Part shown: in pieces, positions 10,689-20,969 of the stretch | Position numbering within the stretch: position 1 is the stretch's first letter | Layout of the letters: the number at the start of each line of letters is the position of its first letter | Assembly: GCA_032717465.1 (NCBI GenBank) | Contig: CM064664.1 | Coordinates: 3,198,469 to 3,262,468, forward strand | Direction: 5' to 3' | DNA from: Coenobita brevimanus | Lineage: Eukaryota > Arthropoda > Malacostraca > Decapoda > Coenobitidae | DNA length: 64,000 nt | Made by a program: the position numbers and the translations under genes | The notes under the pieces: model-generated | What the model saw: the letters and a program-made list of their open reading frames with translations, nothing else | The model's database searches: none | Told to the model about the DNA's origin: nothing

Positions 10689-11840
10689 ATACACTAAAAA
10701 CATGATTGGTGCCAGCACTGAACCCTGTGGTACTCCACTAGTCACTTCTTTCCATGATGAATAGTTTCCTCTTAGTACTGTTCTCATTTCTCTTTTTATG
10801 AGAAAGTCTTGCATCCAACAAAACAGTTTGCCTCGAATTCCTCCTTGATGGTACAGTTTCCATAAAAGTCTTTGGTGTGGTACTGTGTCAAAAGCTTTCT
10901 TGAAATCTAAATAGATACTGTCCACCCATCCATCCCTTTCCTGTATTGTATTTGTTACTCTGTCATAGTAGCTCAACAGATTAGTAACACATGATTTTCC
11001 TTTTCTGAAACCAAACTGTCTTTCTGTTATCATACTGTGTACTTCTAGATGATTTACCCAAGCTTTTCTTATAAGCTTTTCTAATACCTTGCTTACAACA
11101 CTGGTCAGTGATACTGGTCGGTAGTTGAGTGGATTTTGTCTATTTCCTTTCTTGAATAAGGGGACAATATTTGCTTTTTTCCAAATATCAGGTAGTTTAC
11201 CTTGACTCAAGGATTTCCTGAAAATTAAAAATAATGGTTTACTTAACTCCTTTGCACATTCTCGTAGTACCCAACATGAAATTTCATCAGGACCACTTGC
11301 TTTTCCTCTGTCTAATCTACTTAACTCCTCCTGTATTACTTTTTCTGATGTTTAAATATCTGGTAGTATGTGTGGACATGCATATTTCACATAGTCCCTC
11401 TCAAAATTTTTTTCTTCTGTAAAAACTAATTGGAAATTCTTATTTAGGGCTTCACAAATATCTTTCTCTTGTGTATAAGTGATTCCCTCGTCCGTAATGG
11501 ATTGTATTATATCTTTTCCTTTGGTTTTGCTTCTGATATAGCTGTAAAACAGGTTTGGTTGATCACTACTTTTATTTATTATATCCTCCTCAAACTGTTT
11601 TTGGGCTTCTCTCCTTATTCTTGTATAGTCGTTTCTTGCCTGTTTGTAATTATTATACGCCCTTTCACTATTGTGTCTTCTGTATCTATTCCACAACAAA
11701 TCTCTTCTTTCTTTTGATTTTTTACATTCTGTATTGAACCATTTCCGTATTTTCTTATCTGCTTCTTTGTGCTGTGGGATGTACTTCTGGACTCCTATTT
11801 CATAAAATTCACAGAATTTTTTATATACAGCATTTAAATC
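10689..11840 (-). pseudogene. CR1-like RT, N-terminal part
   Basis: Reading down from about 11840, the sequence gives the linker after the endonuclease (MLWNRYRRHNSERAYNNYKQA; EDIINKSSDQPNLFYSYI), then a frame break, then RT motifs: LPDIWKKANIVPLFKKG, NPLNYRPVSLTS, RQFGFRKGKSC, YLDFKKAFDTVPH (first catalytic Asp) and SGVPQGSVLAPIMF. The frame then runs into the reverse complement of the RTE tail at 10688. The rest of the RT is at 6092-6911. It is therefore both mutated and physically split. Confidence 0.85.
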
Positions 11841-12068
11841 TTGTCCTCAAAGCTCATTTTCCTAATCAACTTCTAAGAAATACTTCTTTAGGTCTTGATA
11901 TAGTTTAGGCTCTTTTTGTAACTGTCATTGCTGTTAACTATGTCATATGCTATCCTGAAGTTATAATTTAGTACTGCATGATCGCTTTTGCCGAGAGGAG
12001 GGTGATATATTAAACTGTCAATATCATTTTTATGCCTAGTAAATATTAGATCTAGCACTGAAGGTACA
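11841..12068 (-). pseudogene. CR1-like endonuclease C-terminal remnant
   Basis: This stretch corresponds to 15,259-15,480 in CR1 copy 2, which contains VPSVLDLIFTR and FGKSGHAVLNCNF (the catalytic SDH position as SGH). In copy 1 it is disrupted by frame breaks but remains alignable at nucleotide level. Confidence 0.6.
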
Positions 12069-13061
12069 TCAAGTCCTCTTTTTCTGGTATGTTTCCCTCA
12101 CATGTTGCGTTAGGAAAAACTCTTGCACGAGATCCAGGAGCTTTTGGTCCCAACAGCTTTCTTGGCTATTTATATCTAGAGTATTCCAATTTATATTTGT
12201 ATTAAAATCCCCAGTTAGTATAATTCTTTCCAATTTCTCTTCCATTTTATGTAGTAATGATCTTAAACTCTGAATTGTACTCTCTGCCAGGTCCTCATAT
12301 TCATCTCTTTCCCATGTGTTTGATCTGGGTGGCATGTACAAATTGGCTACAATTACTTTCCTTTCAGATGTGTTGATCTCTACTGCAATCAGTTCTACTT
12401 GCGATGGTATATCTAGTTTTATTTCATTGACTTTTAGATTTTTCTTAGTTAATATTATAATTCCTCCTCCTTTTTTAAAATTTCTGTCTCTTCTCCATAT
12501 ATTGTATTCCTCTAAGTTTAGTATGTCATTGGATATCCTTGGTGTTAATTTTGTTTCAGTTAGGCATATTATTTGTGGTTCATTTTCTCTGACATAATCA
12601 TTCATCTCTAGTAATTTAGATACCATTCCATCCACATTTGAGTACATCAACTTTATCATGTTTATATACTTGTCATGACATGGTTTTACTACCTTCCTCC
12701 TTTTTATTCCATCCTGTTTGTGTACCACTTTCGTACCTGCAATCCTATTACTTTGTAAAAAAAATTTCTTCTCTCCTGATCTTCCCTCATTTTTTGTTTT
12801 TGCTTCCTCCCTTTTCTCTTTCAGTAATTCCAGTTCGTCTTGTGTTAGGCATCTTTTTATCAATACATTTTTGAACTCCTCTTTTTCCATTAGATTCTTT
12901 GCATTTTTTAGTATCTCTTCCACAGTGTTTACACTCTGGAAAGTCACCTTTAAAGGTCTTGTCTTGCCTTTCTCGTATTTCCCTAACCTTTTGTGTTCCC
13001 CTGTGTCTTTACTACAGATTTCCTCTGATACTTCTTTCAGTAAGCTCATTACATTTGCCAT
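12069..13061 (-). pseudogene. CR1-like ORF1-type domain joined in frame to endonuclease
   Basis: This 330-codon open frame starts with a segment resembling LINE ORF1 proteins: EVSEEICSKDTGEHKRLGKYEKG, RPLKVTFQSV and a charged KREEAKTKNEGRSG stretch. It runs without a stop into an exonuclease-endonuclease-phosphatase domain: IKLMYSNVDGMVSKLLEMN, IICLTETKL (catalytic Glu), VANLYMPPRSN and ILTGDFNTNINW. It ends at a stop after RETYQKKRT, inside the endonuclease. CR1 elements usually have separate ORF1 and ORF2, so an in-frame join is notable, although the reading frame may have been altered by decay. Confidence 0.75.
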
Positions 13062-13083
13062 CTCCTTCTTGTCTCTTGTGATC

Positions 13084-13084
<1 letters not shown>

Positions 13085-13123
<39 letters not shown>
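13085..13123. repeat. (TG)n microsatellite at the CR1-CR1 junction
   Basis: About 19 TG units separate the truncated 5' side of CR1 copy 1 from the 3' end of CR1 copy 2. Copy 1 also has a shorter TG-rich stretch at its own 3' end (about 6040-6062), so the microsatellite probably grew from the element's CA-rich 3' tail. Confidence 0.85.
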
Positions 13124-13124
<1 letters not shown>

Positions 13125-13155
13125 CTTACCTAATTGTTCTTACCTAATTGTATCT

Positions 13156-14129
13156 TTACAGGAATGGGTCAAGCTTTACTGTCTCATGTCTTAAACCATT
13201 TTTATCGTACATATCCTTAAATTTATGAATTGTTTGGGCACACACTATTTCATTCGGTAGTGCATTCCACTGATTAGTTGCCCTAATTGGGAAACTAATT
13301 TTCCTTATGTCTTTATCACCTCTCTTTTTAAGCAGCTTTTTACCGTGTCTTCTTGCTGATGCATCCCCATAGGTTATGTAACCATTTATGTCTATTTTCT
13401 CCTTCACTGATATGCATTTATAGCCCATACTCATGTCTCCTGCTTTCCTTCTGTCCTGTAATGTAGGTAAATTCAGTTTCTCTAGTCTTTCTTCGTAGCT
13501 TAGATCCCTTAAGCTTGGTACCTATCTTGTAGCGGCCCATTGAACTATTTCAATCTTATCTATGTGTTTTTTGAGATGAGGACTCCAGGCTACTGACGCA
13601 TTCTCCAGGGTTGGTCTGATGAATGATGTTATCTGTCATAGCATATCTTCATTTATTTATGTGAATGCTATTCTCATATTTGCAAGCAGTGTATACATGT
13701 TCCGTACCTTCTCACTGATGTGGTCAGACGGAGATAGTCTGTTATTGATAATCACACCTAGGTTCTTCTCTTTTTCTGATGTGTGTAGGGTTTTATATCC
13801 TAAGTTATAATCCCAATCAGGTCTTTTTCCACTTTTACCAAACTTGATTACATGACACTTGTCCACATTGAATTCCATTTGCCATGTATTGCACAATTCA
13901 TGAAGTTTATTTAATTCTTCTTGTAGCTCTTTACAAGAGTCTGCGTTATTAATTCTCCTTTGTATTTTTGCATCATCAGCAAACATACTTAGATAGCTTT
14001 AATTTCCAATGTTGCTATCTGTACCATTTTTATATACTAAAAACATAATTGATGCCAGCACCAAGCCCTGTGGAACTCCGCTAGTCACTCACCTCCATGA
14101 TGAGTAATTTCCCCTTTAGTACTGTTCTC

Positions 14130-14177
<48 letters not shown>

Positions 14178-15560
14178 AGAATTTCTTGCATAAACAATAC
14201 AGTTTGCCTCGGATTCCTCCTTGATGGTACAGTTTCCATAAAAGTCTTTGGTGCTGTACTCTGTCAAATGCTTTCTTGAAATCTAAATAGATACTGTCCA
14301 CCCATCCTTCTCTTTCCTGTAATGTTTCTGTTACTCAATCGTAGTAGCTTGACATATTAGTAACACGTGATTTTCCCTTTCTGAAACCAAACTGTCTTTC
14401 TGTTATCATATTGTGTTCTCGTAGACGATTTACCCAAAGTTTTTTTAATCAGCTTTTCTAATACCTTGCTTACAACACTGGTTAGTTATACTGGTCGGTA
14501 GTTGAGTGGATTTTGTCTATTCCCTTCCTTGAATAAGGGAACAATGTTTGCTTTCTTCCAAATATCAGGTAGTTTACTTTGTCCCAAGGATTCCTTGAAA
14601 ATTAAAGATAATGGTTTACTTAACTCCTCTGCACGTTCATGTAGCACCAAACATGAAATTTCATCAGGACCATTTGCTTTATCTTTGTCTAATTTACTTA
14701 ACTCCTCCTGTATTTCTTTTTTCTGATATTTGTATATATGGTAATATGTGTGGGCACACATGTTCCATATCTTCCTTCTCAAATTATTTTCTTCTGTTAA
14801 AACTGAATGGAAATTCTTATGTAGTGCTTCTCAAATATCATTCTTTTGTGTATCGGTGATCCTCTTATCCATAATGGATTGTATTTTATCTTTTACTTTG
14901 GTTTTGCTTCGGATGTAGCTGTAAAATAGCTTCGGTTGATCACTACTTTTATTTATGGTGTCCTCCTCAAACTGTTTTGGGGCTTCCCTCCTTATTCTTG
15001 TATAATAATTTTTTGCCTGTTTATAGTTGTAATATGCCCTTTCACTATTGTGTCTTTTGTATCTGTTCCACAACAAATTTCTTTTTTCTTTTGATTTTTT
15101 TTACATTCTGTATTAAACCATTTCTTTATTTCCTTTCCTGCGTCTTTGTGCTTTGGGATGTGCTTCTGGACTCCTATTTCATAAAGTTCACAGATTGTTT
15201 TATATATAGCATATAAATCTTGTTCTTTAAGCTCCTTTTCCCAATCTATTTCTAATAATTACTTCTTTAGGTCATTGTAGTTTCCCTTTTTATAATTTAG
15301 GCTCTTTTTGTAACTTTCATTGCTGTTAAGTATGTCATATGCAATCCTGAAGTTGCAATTTAGTACTGCATGGCCGCTTTTGCCGAATGGAGGGTGATTC
15401 ATTAAATTCTCAACATCGTTTTCTTCCCTAGTAAATATAAGATCTAGTACTGAGGGTACATCATGTCCTCTTTTTCTGGTACTTTGCCTTATACAGTATG
15501 TTGCATTAGGAAAAATTCCTGCACGAGACCCAGGAGCTTTTGGTCCCAAAAGCTTTCTTG
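13156..15560 (-). pseudogene. CR1-like RT and endonuclease end, copy 2
   Basis: From 5' to 3' on the minus strand: the endonuclease end (VPSVLDLIFTREEND, FGKSGHAVLNCN) at 15648-15259; the linker (LFYSYIRSKTKVKDKIQS) at 15076-14831; RT start (LSKLDKDKANGPDEISC, LPDIWKKANIVPLFKEG, NPLNYRPV) at 14782-14486; a degraded middle containing the (TC)n expansion; FADDAKIQRRINNADS and the thumb at 13986-13657; and the C-terminus (ISFPIRATNQWNALPNEIV) at 13434-13156. It has several frameshifts and is inactive. Confidence 0.85.
14133..14173. repeat. (TC)n microsatellite inside CR1 RT
   Basis: About 20 TC units. At the matching place CR1 copy 1 (about 10790) has only a short TCTC stretch, so the tract expanded within this copy. 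Confidence 0.85.
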
Positions 15561-15577
15561 GCTTATTACATCTAGAG

Positions 15578-16262
15578 CAAGGGTTCTTAACCTGGGGTCC
15601 ATGGATGGGCTTCAGGGGGTCCGTGAAGGTCAGAAAAATTGAGAACAATTTAGCAATATTGCGTGATGCCGTTTGGCATCATTAGCTACCCCCCCAAAAA
15701 AAAAAAAAAAAAAATCGAAGAGTTTTGAATTCTGGTGTTCATTGACACAAGCCTACCCTGGTCTGGCAACACGACCTATGGGTGCTCTGATTCAGTTTGC
15801 TACCACATACCTTTGTGAGTCATGGTTTTCAGCACTTGTTTTTATCAAAACGAAGTCGAAATCAACTTGATGTCAGCGATGACATAAGTGTTTCCTTGTC
15901 AAAGACCACTCCACAATTTCATCTTTTTCAAGCCAAACAACAACACTCTCGTTGAAATGAATTTTCGAGCAGAATTAAAGTTTTGTTATCTTTAATTTAC
16001 ACAGGTTAGTATTTCATTTTTTCATCGAGTGGCCATTAGTTATTGCATGAAAAAGAGTGAGAAAATAATGCTTAGTAAAAACTGTTTTATACTTCATGCA
16101 TGTGATACACTGTGTGAGGTTGTTTTCAATAAAATGAAGTATATTCATTGCATGCAAGATGCTGTGTTTTTGTGCTTATGTGTATTTTTGTAGGGAAGGA
16201 GTTCATAGCTTTCACCAGATTCTCGAAGTGGTCCGTGACTCAGAAAAGGTTAAGAACCACTG
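15578..16262 (+). mobile_element. hAT-like DNA transposon fragment with TIRs and 8-bp target duplication
   Basis: The left end CAAGGGTTCTTAACC and right end GGTTAAGAACCACTG form imperfect terminal inverted repeats of the Charlie/ZBED-like hAT type (CAGNGGTTCTTAACC). The flanks are ATCTAGAG at 15570-15577 and ATTTAAAG at 16263-16270, an 8-bp target-site duplication with two differences. Removing the element restores colinearity with CR1 copy 1 near 12170-12190. At 685 bp it is an internally deleted, non-autonomous copy. Confidence 0.88.
15717..15900 (+). pseudogene. hAT transposase C-terminal remnant
   Basis: The reading frame contains SLTQAYPGLATRPMGALIQ, then FATTYLCESWFSALVFIKTK. This is the C-terminal dimerisation region typical of ZBED5/SCAND3-like hAT transposases, in which FATTYLCESGFSAL is a hallmark; here Trp replaces the usual Gly. 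The N-terminal BED finger and DDE core are missing, so no activity is expected. Confidence 0.8.
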
Positions 16263-16269
16263 ATTTAAA

Positions 16270-17275
16270 GTATTCAAATTTATATTTGTATTAAATTTTC
16301 TGTTAGTATAATTCTTTCCGATTTTTCTTCCATTTTAGGTAGTAATGCACTTAAACTCTGAATTGCACTCTCTGCCAGAACCTCATATTCTCCTCTTTCT
16401 CATATGTTTGATCTGGGAGTATAAATTTACTACATATACTTTCCCTTCAGATGTATTGATCTCTACTGCAATCAGTTCTACTTGTAAGGGTATATTTAGT
16501 TCTATTTCTTTGACCTTTGGATTTGTCTTTGTTAATATTTTAATTCCTTTTCTTTTTTTTAGGTCCCTATCTTTTCTCCATATATTGTAGTCCTCTAAGT
16601 TTAGGATGTCGACATATCTGATCTCCTTGGTGTTAATTTTGTTTCAGTTAGGCATATTATATTATGTGGTTCATTTTCTCTGATGTAATCATTCATTTCT
16701 AATAATTTAGATACCATTCCATCTACATCTGAGTACATCAACTTAATCATCTTGTTTACATACTTGTCATAACTTAGGTCTACTACCTTCCTCCTCTTTA
16801 TACCCTCCTGGCTATGTACCACTTTCGAACCTGCAGTCCAGTTTGTAAAAAAATGTATTCTTCTCCTCATCTGATCTTCTCTCGTTCTTTGTTTTTGCTT
16901 CCACCCTCTTCTCTTTTAGTAATTCCAGTGCCTCTTGAGTTAGGCATCTTTTTATCCACAAATTATTTTTTCCTCTTATTCCATGAGTTGTTTTGCATTT
17001 TTTAGTATCTCCTTGTATACAATCTGGAAGCTTACCTTTAGGGGTCTTGACTTATTTTTCTTATATTTCCCTAGTCTTTTGTGTTCCTGTGTGTCTTTAC
17101 TACAGATTTCCTCTGATACTTCCTTCAATATGCTCATTACAACTGCCATCTCCTTTTTGTCTCTCGAGATCTTGTTTTTTATTTCTTCCTCTTCTCTACC
17201 AGTGATTACTATAGATTTGCTGATATCTGCTGAATCTCTGACCATTTTAGAATTGTTTTGAATTATTCTTTTCAT
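16270..17275 (-). pseudogene. CR1-like endonuclease N-terminal part and ORF1-like region, copy 2
   Basis: Reading down from 17275: DISKSIVITGREEEEIKNKIS, then KEVSEEICSKDTQEHKRLGKY and RPLKVSFQ. This is the ORF1-like block also seen in copy 1. It is followed by IKLMYSDVDGMVSKLLEMND and IICLTETKLTPRRS, the endonuclease start. Frame breaks occur near 16980 and 16600. The order of domains is the same as in copy 1, which supports a real single-unit arrangement. Confidence 0.75.
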
Positions 17276-17800
17276 TTACTTTTAATGCTTTTTTTTCATT
17301 AACCCTTGTTTCTAAGTCTTTCTTACTTTCACCATTTCAGCATATGTGATTTCCACATCATTTTTGTAGCTTTGCATTGCTTCATTCCCCTGTGTTATCT
17401 GCTCAGTATTTCTGCTCTGATCTATCAGATTGCTTGCATGCCTTATTGTCTCTGTATCATATTTGAACTCTTCCATGATACTCTCGTGGTTGACTACTGT
17501 ACTTGCCATTTCACAACTTTTCCTTCAAAGTGAACCCACTTCTACTGTCAGCTCATTTATTGTTGTCTTTCTTGTTGACGTCCTTTCCTATTTTTTCTAT
17601 TTGCTCCTTCTGCATGTGCAACTGTTTCTTAATTTCATCCATTTCATTCTGAAATGCCATCTCCAATCTGTTTATCCGTTCTACCAGCTTATTGTACGTC
17701 TCCATTTCAACCAGTTCCTGGTAGAAATCATCATCCTGCTTTCTACCTTTATCCCTTTTCTTTTCCAAATTTGCTTTACTAAAGTAGGTGGACATCATGC
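17276..17800 (-). pseudogene. CR1-like ORF1 N-terminus, coiled coil
   Basis: Two open segments (17798-17553 and 17509-17312) read YNKLVERINRLEMAFQNEM, then IKKQLHMQKEQIEKIGK, with heptad-like spacing of Leu, Ile and Met, followed by MEEFKYDTETIRHASNLIDQ. LINE ORF1 proteins commonly begin with a coiled coil that drives trimerisation, followed by an RNA-binding domain. This segment precedes the RNA-binding-like block at 17275-16976. The start ATG at about 17798 is only a guess. Confidence 0.65.
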
Positions 17801-18640
17801 GGTACTAAGAGCACGGATTCTACTTACATTCCCTGACGCAGACAAAACAATCAGCTGATGCTGCTTGGCGCATTCCTGGACTACTTTGTTTAATTTGCTG
17901 TTTAAACAACAGTCTTATTTAAAACTTCCTCTTTTATATTAGGACACCATTTAGCTTAACCTGGTGCAGAGCTTGACTCATATAAAGATACTAATTTAGG
18001 CATGGCCACTTGGCCAGGTTTGGCCACATGTGGAGCAATGTGATGTGCGTCCTGTCTGCACGGTGCCTCATGTGTGTGTGTGTGTGTGTATGTGTGTGAT
18101 CACTGATCATGGTAGTATTAGTAGTAGTACTAGTAACTGCAAATCCCTGAGCATCAGAATTAACCCGGTGGACTGGGAACTAAACTTACCGTCCTCCTAC
18201 ACATCAAAATTATTCTTCTAGGAGACAGGGAAGTAGATGAGAGACATTTGTATAACCAGGCAGCAGACCTACCTGGTTCTATCCATGACATTGCATAAAG
18301 GCATCCATCTTTATCACAATGCATTTCTCCTTCATCTGTATTATTATTACGAGTGTCTGTCCGGGCACTTAGATGAATGTTTTTTTTTTCTTTATGCACG
18401 GAAGAAGGAATCAAAGGCCAGCAGCCTGCATGTTGTTCCTTATCCCTTATCTGCCAGCTGATGTGTATGCATGACAGGATTCAGGGTGGGGAGGGCCTCC
18501 AGTTGACTTGATTTGCCGCACTCACCTTCCCACCACTGTTTGAGTGCGGGACCATTTTCTGTGATACTTATGGGGTATGTAGGACCCCCAGGTACCCCTT
18601 GGTTGCACGGTTCAGTCTGTACTCAGCAGTGGTAGCGTGA
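17801..18640. other. No gene recognised; short (TG)n tract
   Basis: Non-coding stretch with a TG-rich microsatellite at about 18073-18097. A TTAACCCGG sequence at 18160-18168 resembles the end of a TTAA-type transposon, but no convincing partner was found. Confidence 0.45.
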
Positions 18641-18646
18641 GGAACC

Positions 18647-20905
18647 ATGTCATCTTCCTCGACATTGTCCAATTCCCTTCCACCATGTGAAGGGCAGATA
18701 GCGTCATCAACCCTAGTGAAAGTTCAGCCCTTAGTGCCAGGGAAAAGGCTAAATGATAGTGCCATGAGGCGTGCCGCTGACGACACTGTATCCTCTCGCA
18801 CACTCAGAGAGAGTACGTCCTCTAAAGAGAAAAAAAAGCTACCACGTGGAGAGTGAGCTCTCTCGCCCTCCAACCCCTACTCGCTCCCCAACACCAGAGA
18901 GGGCTTTCCGACTTCTCCAGGAGGAAGAGACAGCCTACGAAGGTGACGATTTTAGTGATGAGGAGGCGGAAGATGACCCAGGACATCAGGAAAGTGGCCA
19001 CGGACCTGGTGGTCATATGTGAAAAAAAGCCGCAGAGCCATTTCCCCTGCAATCTCGGCGCCTGCTCGCCGATGTATCATCCTCTAGTACTCCCCTACAC
19101 CTCAGCATACCACCTCCAGGGCAGAATCTCCACAATCAGGGCCTTCGGGAGTGGTATTTCCAAGACAGGTGCCACGTGGTGATATGCAGTGCTGAGTGTT
19201 ATTCAAGGAAAGTTCCACATCAGTTTTATCATCACCAGCTTACTCCCGCACCTCCCTTGCCTCCCACACCTCCCCCTCTCCCTCTGCTTCCCCACTTCCC
19301 CCGCCCGTGGCCGTGCACGTGGTCGTGCACGAATGATGCAAAAACGTAGTGTAACTGCCAGGCGGCCTGCTTTACCACGTGTGGGTAGAGTAGACACATT
19401 TGTGTGGGAGGATGGTGCCGGTTTTGAGTCGTCTGTGCTGGCATTTGATGAAGAGGGTGCAGGTGTGCAGGAAGATGAGCTTCCCCCCAGGCCCTAGACT
19501 ATTAGCAGTCTTTGCAAAGCCATTTTCACGACTGCAATAATGCAGTACCTGGTGGATGAAAACAGTTTCCACCGGGCCATGTGCGTGCATTGGCTGGACG
19601 TAGCTGCCAGCGAGAGTGTGACTGGATACCTGTTGATGTGGGGGAGATGTTTGTGTGGCTCGCCCTGACCATGCTGATGGTGCACGTTAGAAAACAAGTG
19701 CTCCACAACTACTGGTCGGTGGATGAACTCGTAAGAACACCTACCTTCGGCAAGTATATGGCCCGTGATAGATACCTGGCCACCCTGAGGTTCCTACACT
19801 TCAATCAAAATTATGGGCCTGCACCGAACGACAGGTTATGGATAATAAGACCAATTCTTACCATGCTCAAGGAGTCATTCTCCAGGGTTTTCCCTCCATT
19901 CCAGAAAGTGGTTATTGATGAGTCTCTGGTGTTATTCAGGGGCTGGCTGGCATTTATTCAGTATGTGCCATCAAAGTGTCACAGATTTGGCCTCAAATTC
20001 TTTGTGCTTTATGAATGTAAAACTAGATATGTGCTGGATGTAATAGTTTACTTGGCAACAGATGTTGATATACCTAGTGATGAGCCTTATGGGTTGGAAA
20101 GTGCTGATGGAACGATATTTCAGCAGGTACCACATCCTTCATACCGACATTTATTACACAGCTCCAGCGTTGACAAAGTATTTGCTTGACCATTGTACTG
20201 GGTCCTGTGGAGCTGCTAGGATCAACAGAAAGAATTTCCCAGTATTTCTGGTAAATACTGAGAAGAATTCTGACAAAAAAATGTGGGAACATGTTAGCCC
20301 TTCTCTGGCATGACAAGAGACGAGTTAACATGTTGTCTACAATTCATAAGGATGTGTTGGAGGAAAAAGGGAAAACAGACCACAGGACCAGGGAACCCGT
20401 GATAGAGCCTGATGCCATCAACGATTACAAAATCAACATGTGGCCAATTGATGTATTGAACATGCAAATTGGTGAGGTCGATTGCGAACGTAAGTCCTGC
20501 AGGTGGTACAAGAAGGCGTTCTTACACCTTCTTGGTATCGCTGTCCTGAACAGTTTCATACTGTTCAAGGAGCTTTTCAGGAAACCTCTCTCTCTATGAG
20601 AGTTTGAGAGAGAGCTGACACGTGAACTCTTTGAGCAATATTCAACTGCTCAGGTGACAGGTGCTAAATGGGGGACAGTGGCTCCAGTGGACAGGCTCAG
20701 CTGTGCTGAGTATTCCCGGCGGTACAAGCTGGTGGAGATCGTGAGAACCACAGCTGGTTGTCTGGTATACAGGCGGTGCCACGTCTGCCGCACAACCAAA
20801 AGCCATCCCGCAGCATGAAAAGAAACCTCATACCAATGTGCAGTATGCAAGGTCCCCCTATGCCCAAAATGCTTCTCAGAGTATCACTCCGAGCGTGAGT
20901 ACTGA
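18647..20905 (+). pseudogene. piggyBac-type transposase, degraded
   Basis: This is a cut-and-paste TTAA-specific transposase in at least five frame segments. The N-terminal acidic region (EEETAYEGDDFSDEEAEDD) is at 18771-19022 and the pre-core VGRVDTFVWEDG at 19370-19497. The catalytic domain starts with LALTMLMVHVRKQ and YWSVDELVRTPTFGKYMARDR (19581-20189). The first acidic residue is in VVIDESLVLFRG, and a second sits in HTDIYYTAPALTKYLLDH (20062-20313). WYKKAFLHLLGIAVLNSF follows at 20291-20599. The C-terminal cysteine-rich domain (CHVCRTTKSHP, CAVCKVPLCPKCFSEYH) reaches about 20905. The order matches a PGBD4-like piggyBac protein. Frameshifts and stops make it non-functional. Terminal repeats were not identified. 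Confidence 0.85.
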
Positions 20906-20969
20906 GCAGGTGGGGAAGTGTCGATAGTGTACAGCAATGCACAAGTTTGTGTATTTTTATAAATGAGCG

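Larger units (their letters stand above)
6046..13087 (-). mobile_element. CR1-like LINE copy 1, split by a nested RTE
   Basis: The minus-strand element runs from about 13087 (5' side) to about 6046 (3' side, next to a CA-rich tract). Its two halves, 10689-13087 and 6046-6944, are separated by an RTE of about 3.74 kb. The flanks match consecutive sequence in CR1 copy 2: the region ending ATTTCCAGT near 6942 and the ATATACACTAAAAACAT block after 10688 correspond to adjoining sequence near 14000-14050, apart from roughly 20 lost bases. The 5' end abuts the (TG)n tract at 13085-13123. Confidence 0.85.
13124..17800 (-). mobile_element. CR1-like LINE copy 2, longest copy, interrupted by hAT
   Basis: The minus-strand copy has its 3' end at about 13124 and its 5' part near 17800. 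It is colinear with copy 1 and extends about 700 bp further 5'. A 685-bp hAT element interrupts it at 15578-16262. A (TC)n tract sits in the RT region at about 14133-14173. Frameshifts and stops are spread throughout. Confidence 0.85.

Noticed and set aside
12718..13194. 158-codon plus-strand ORF running through (TG)n
   Set aside because: Antisense of the CR1 ORF1/endonuclease region extended by the microsatellite.
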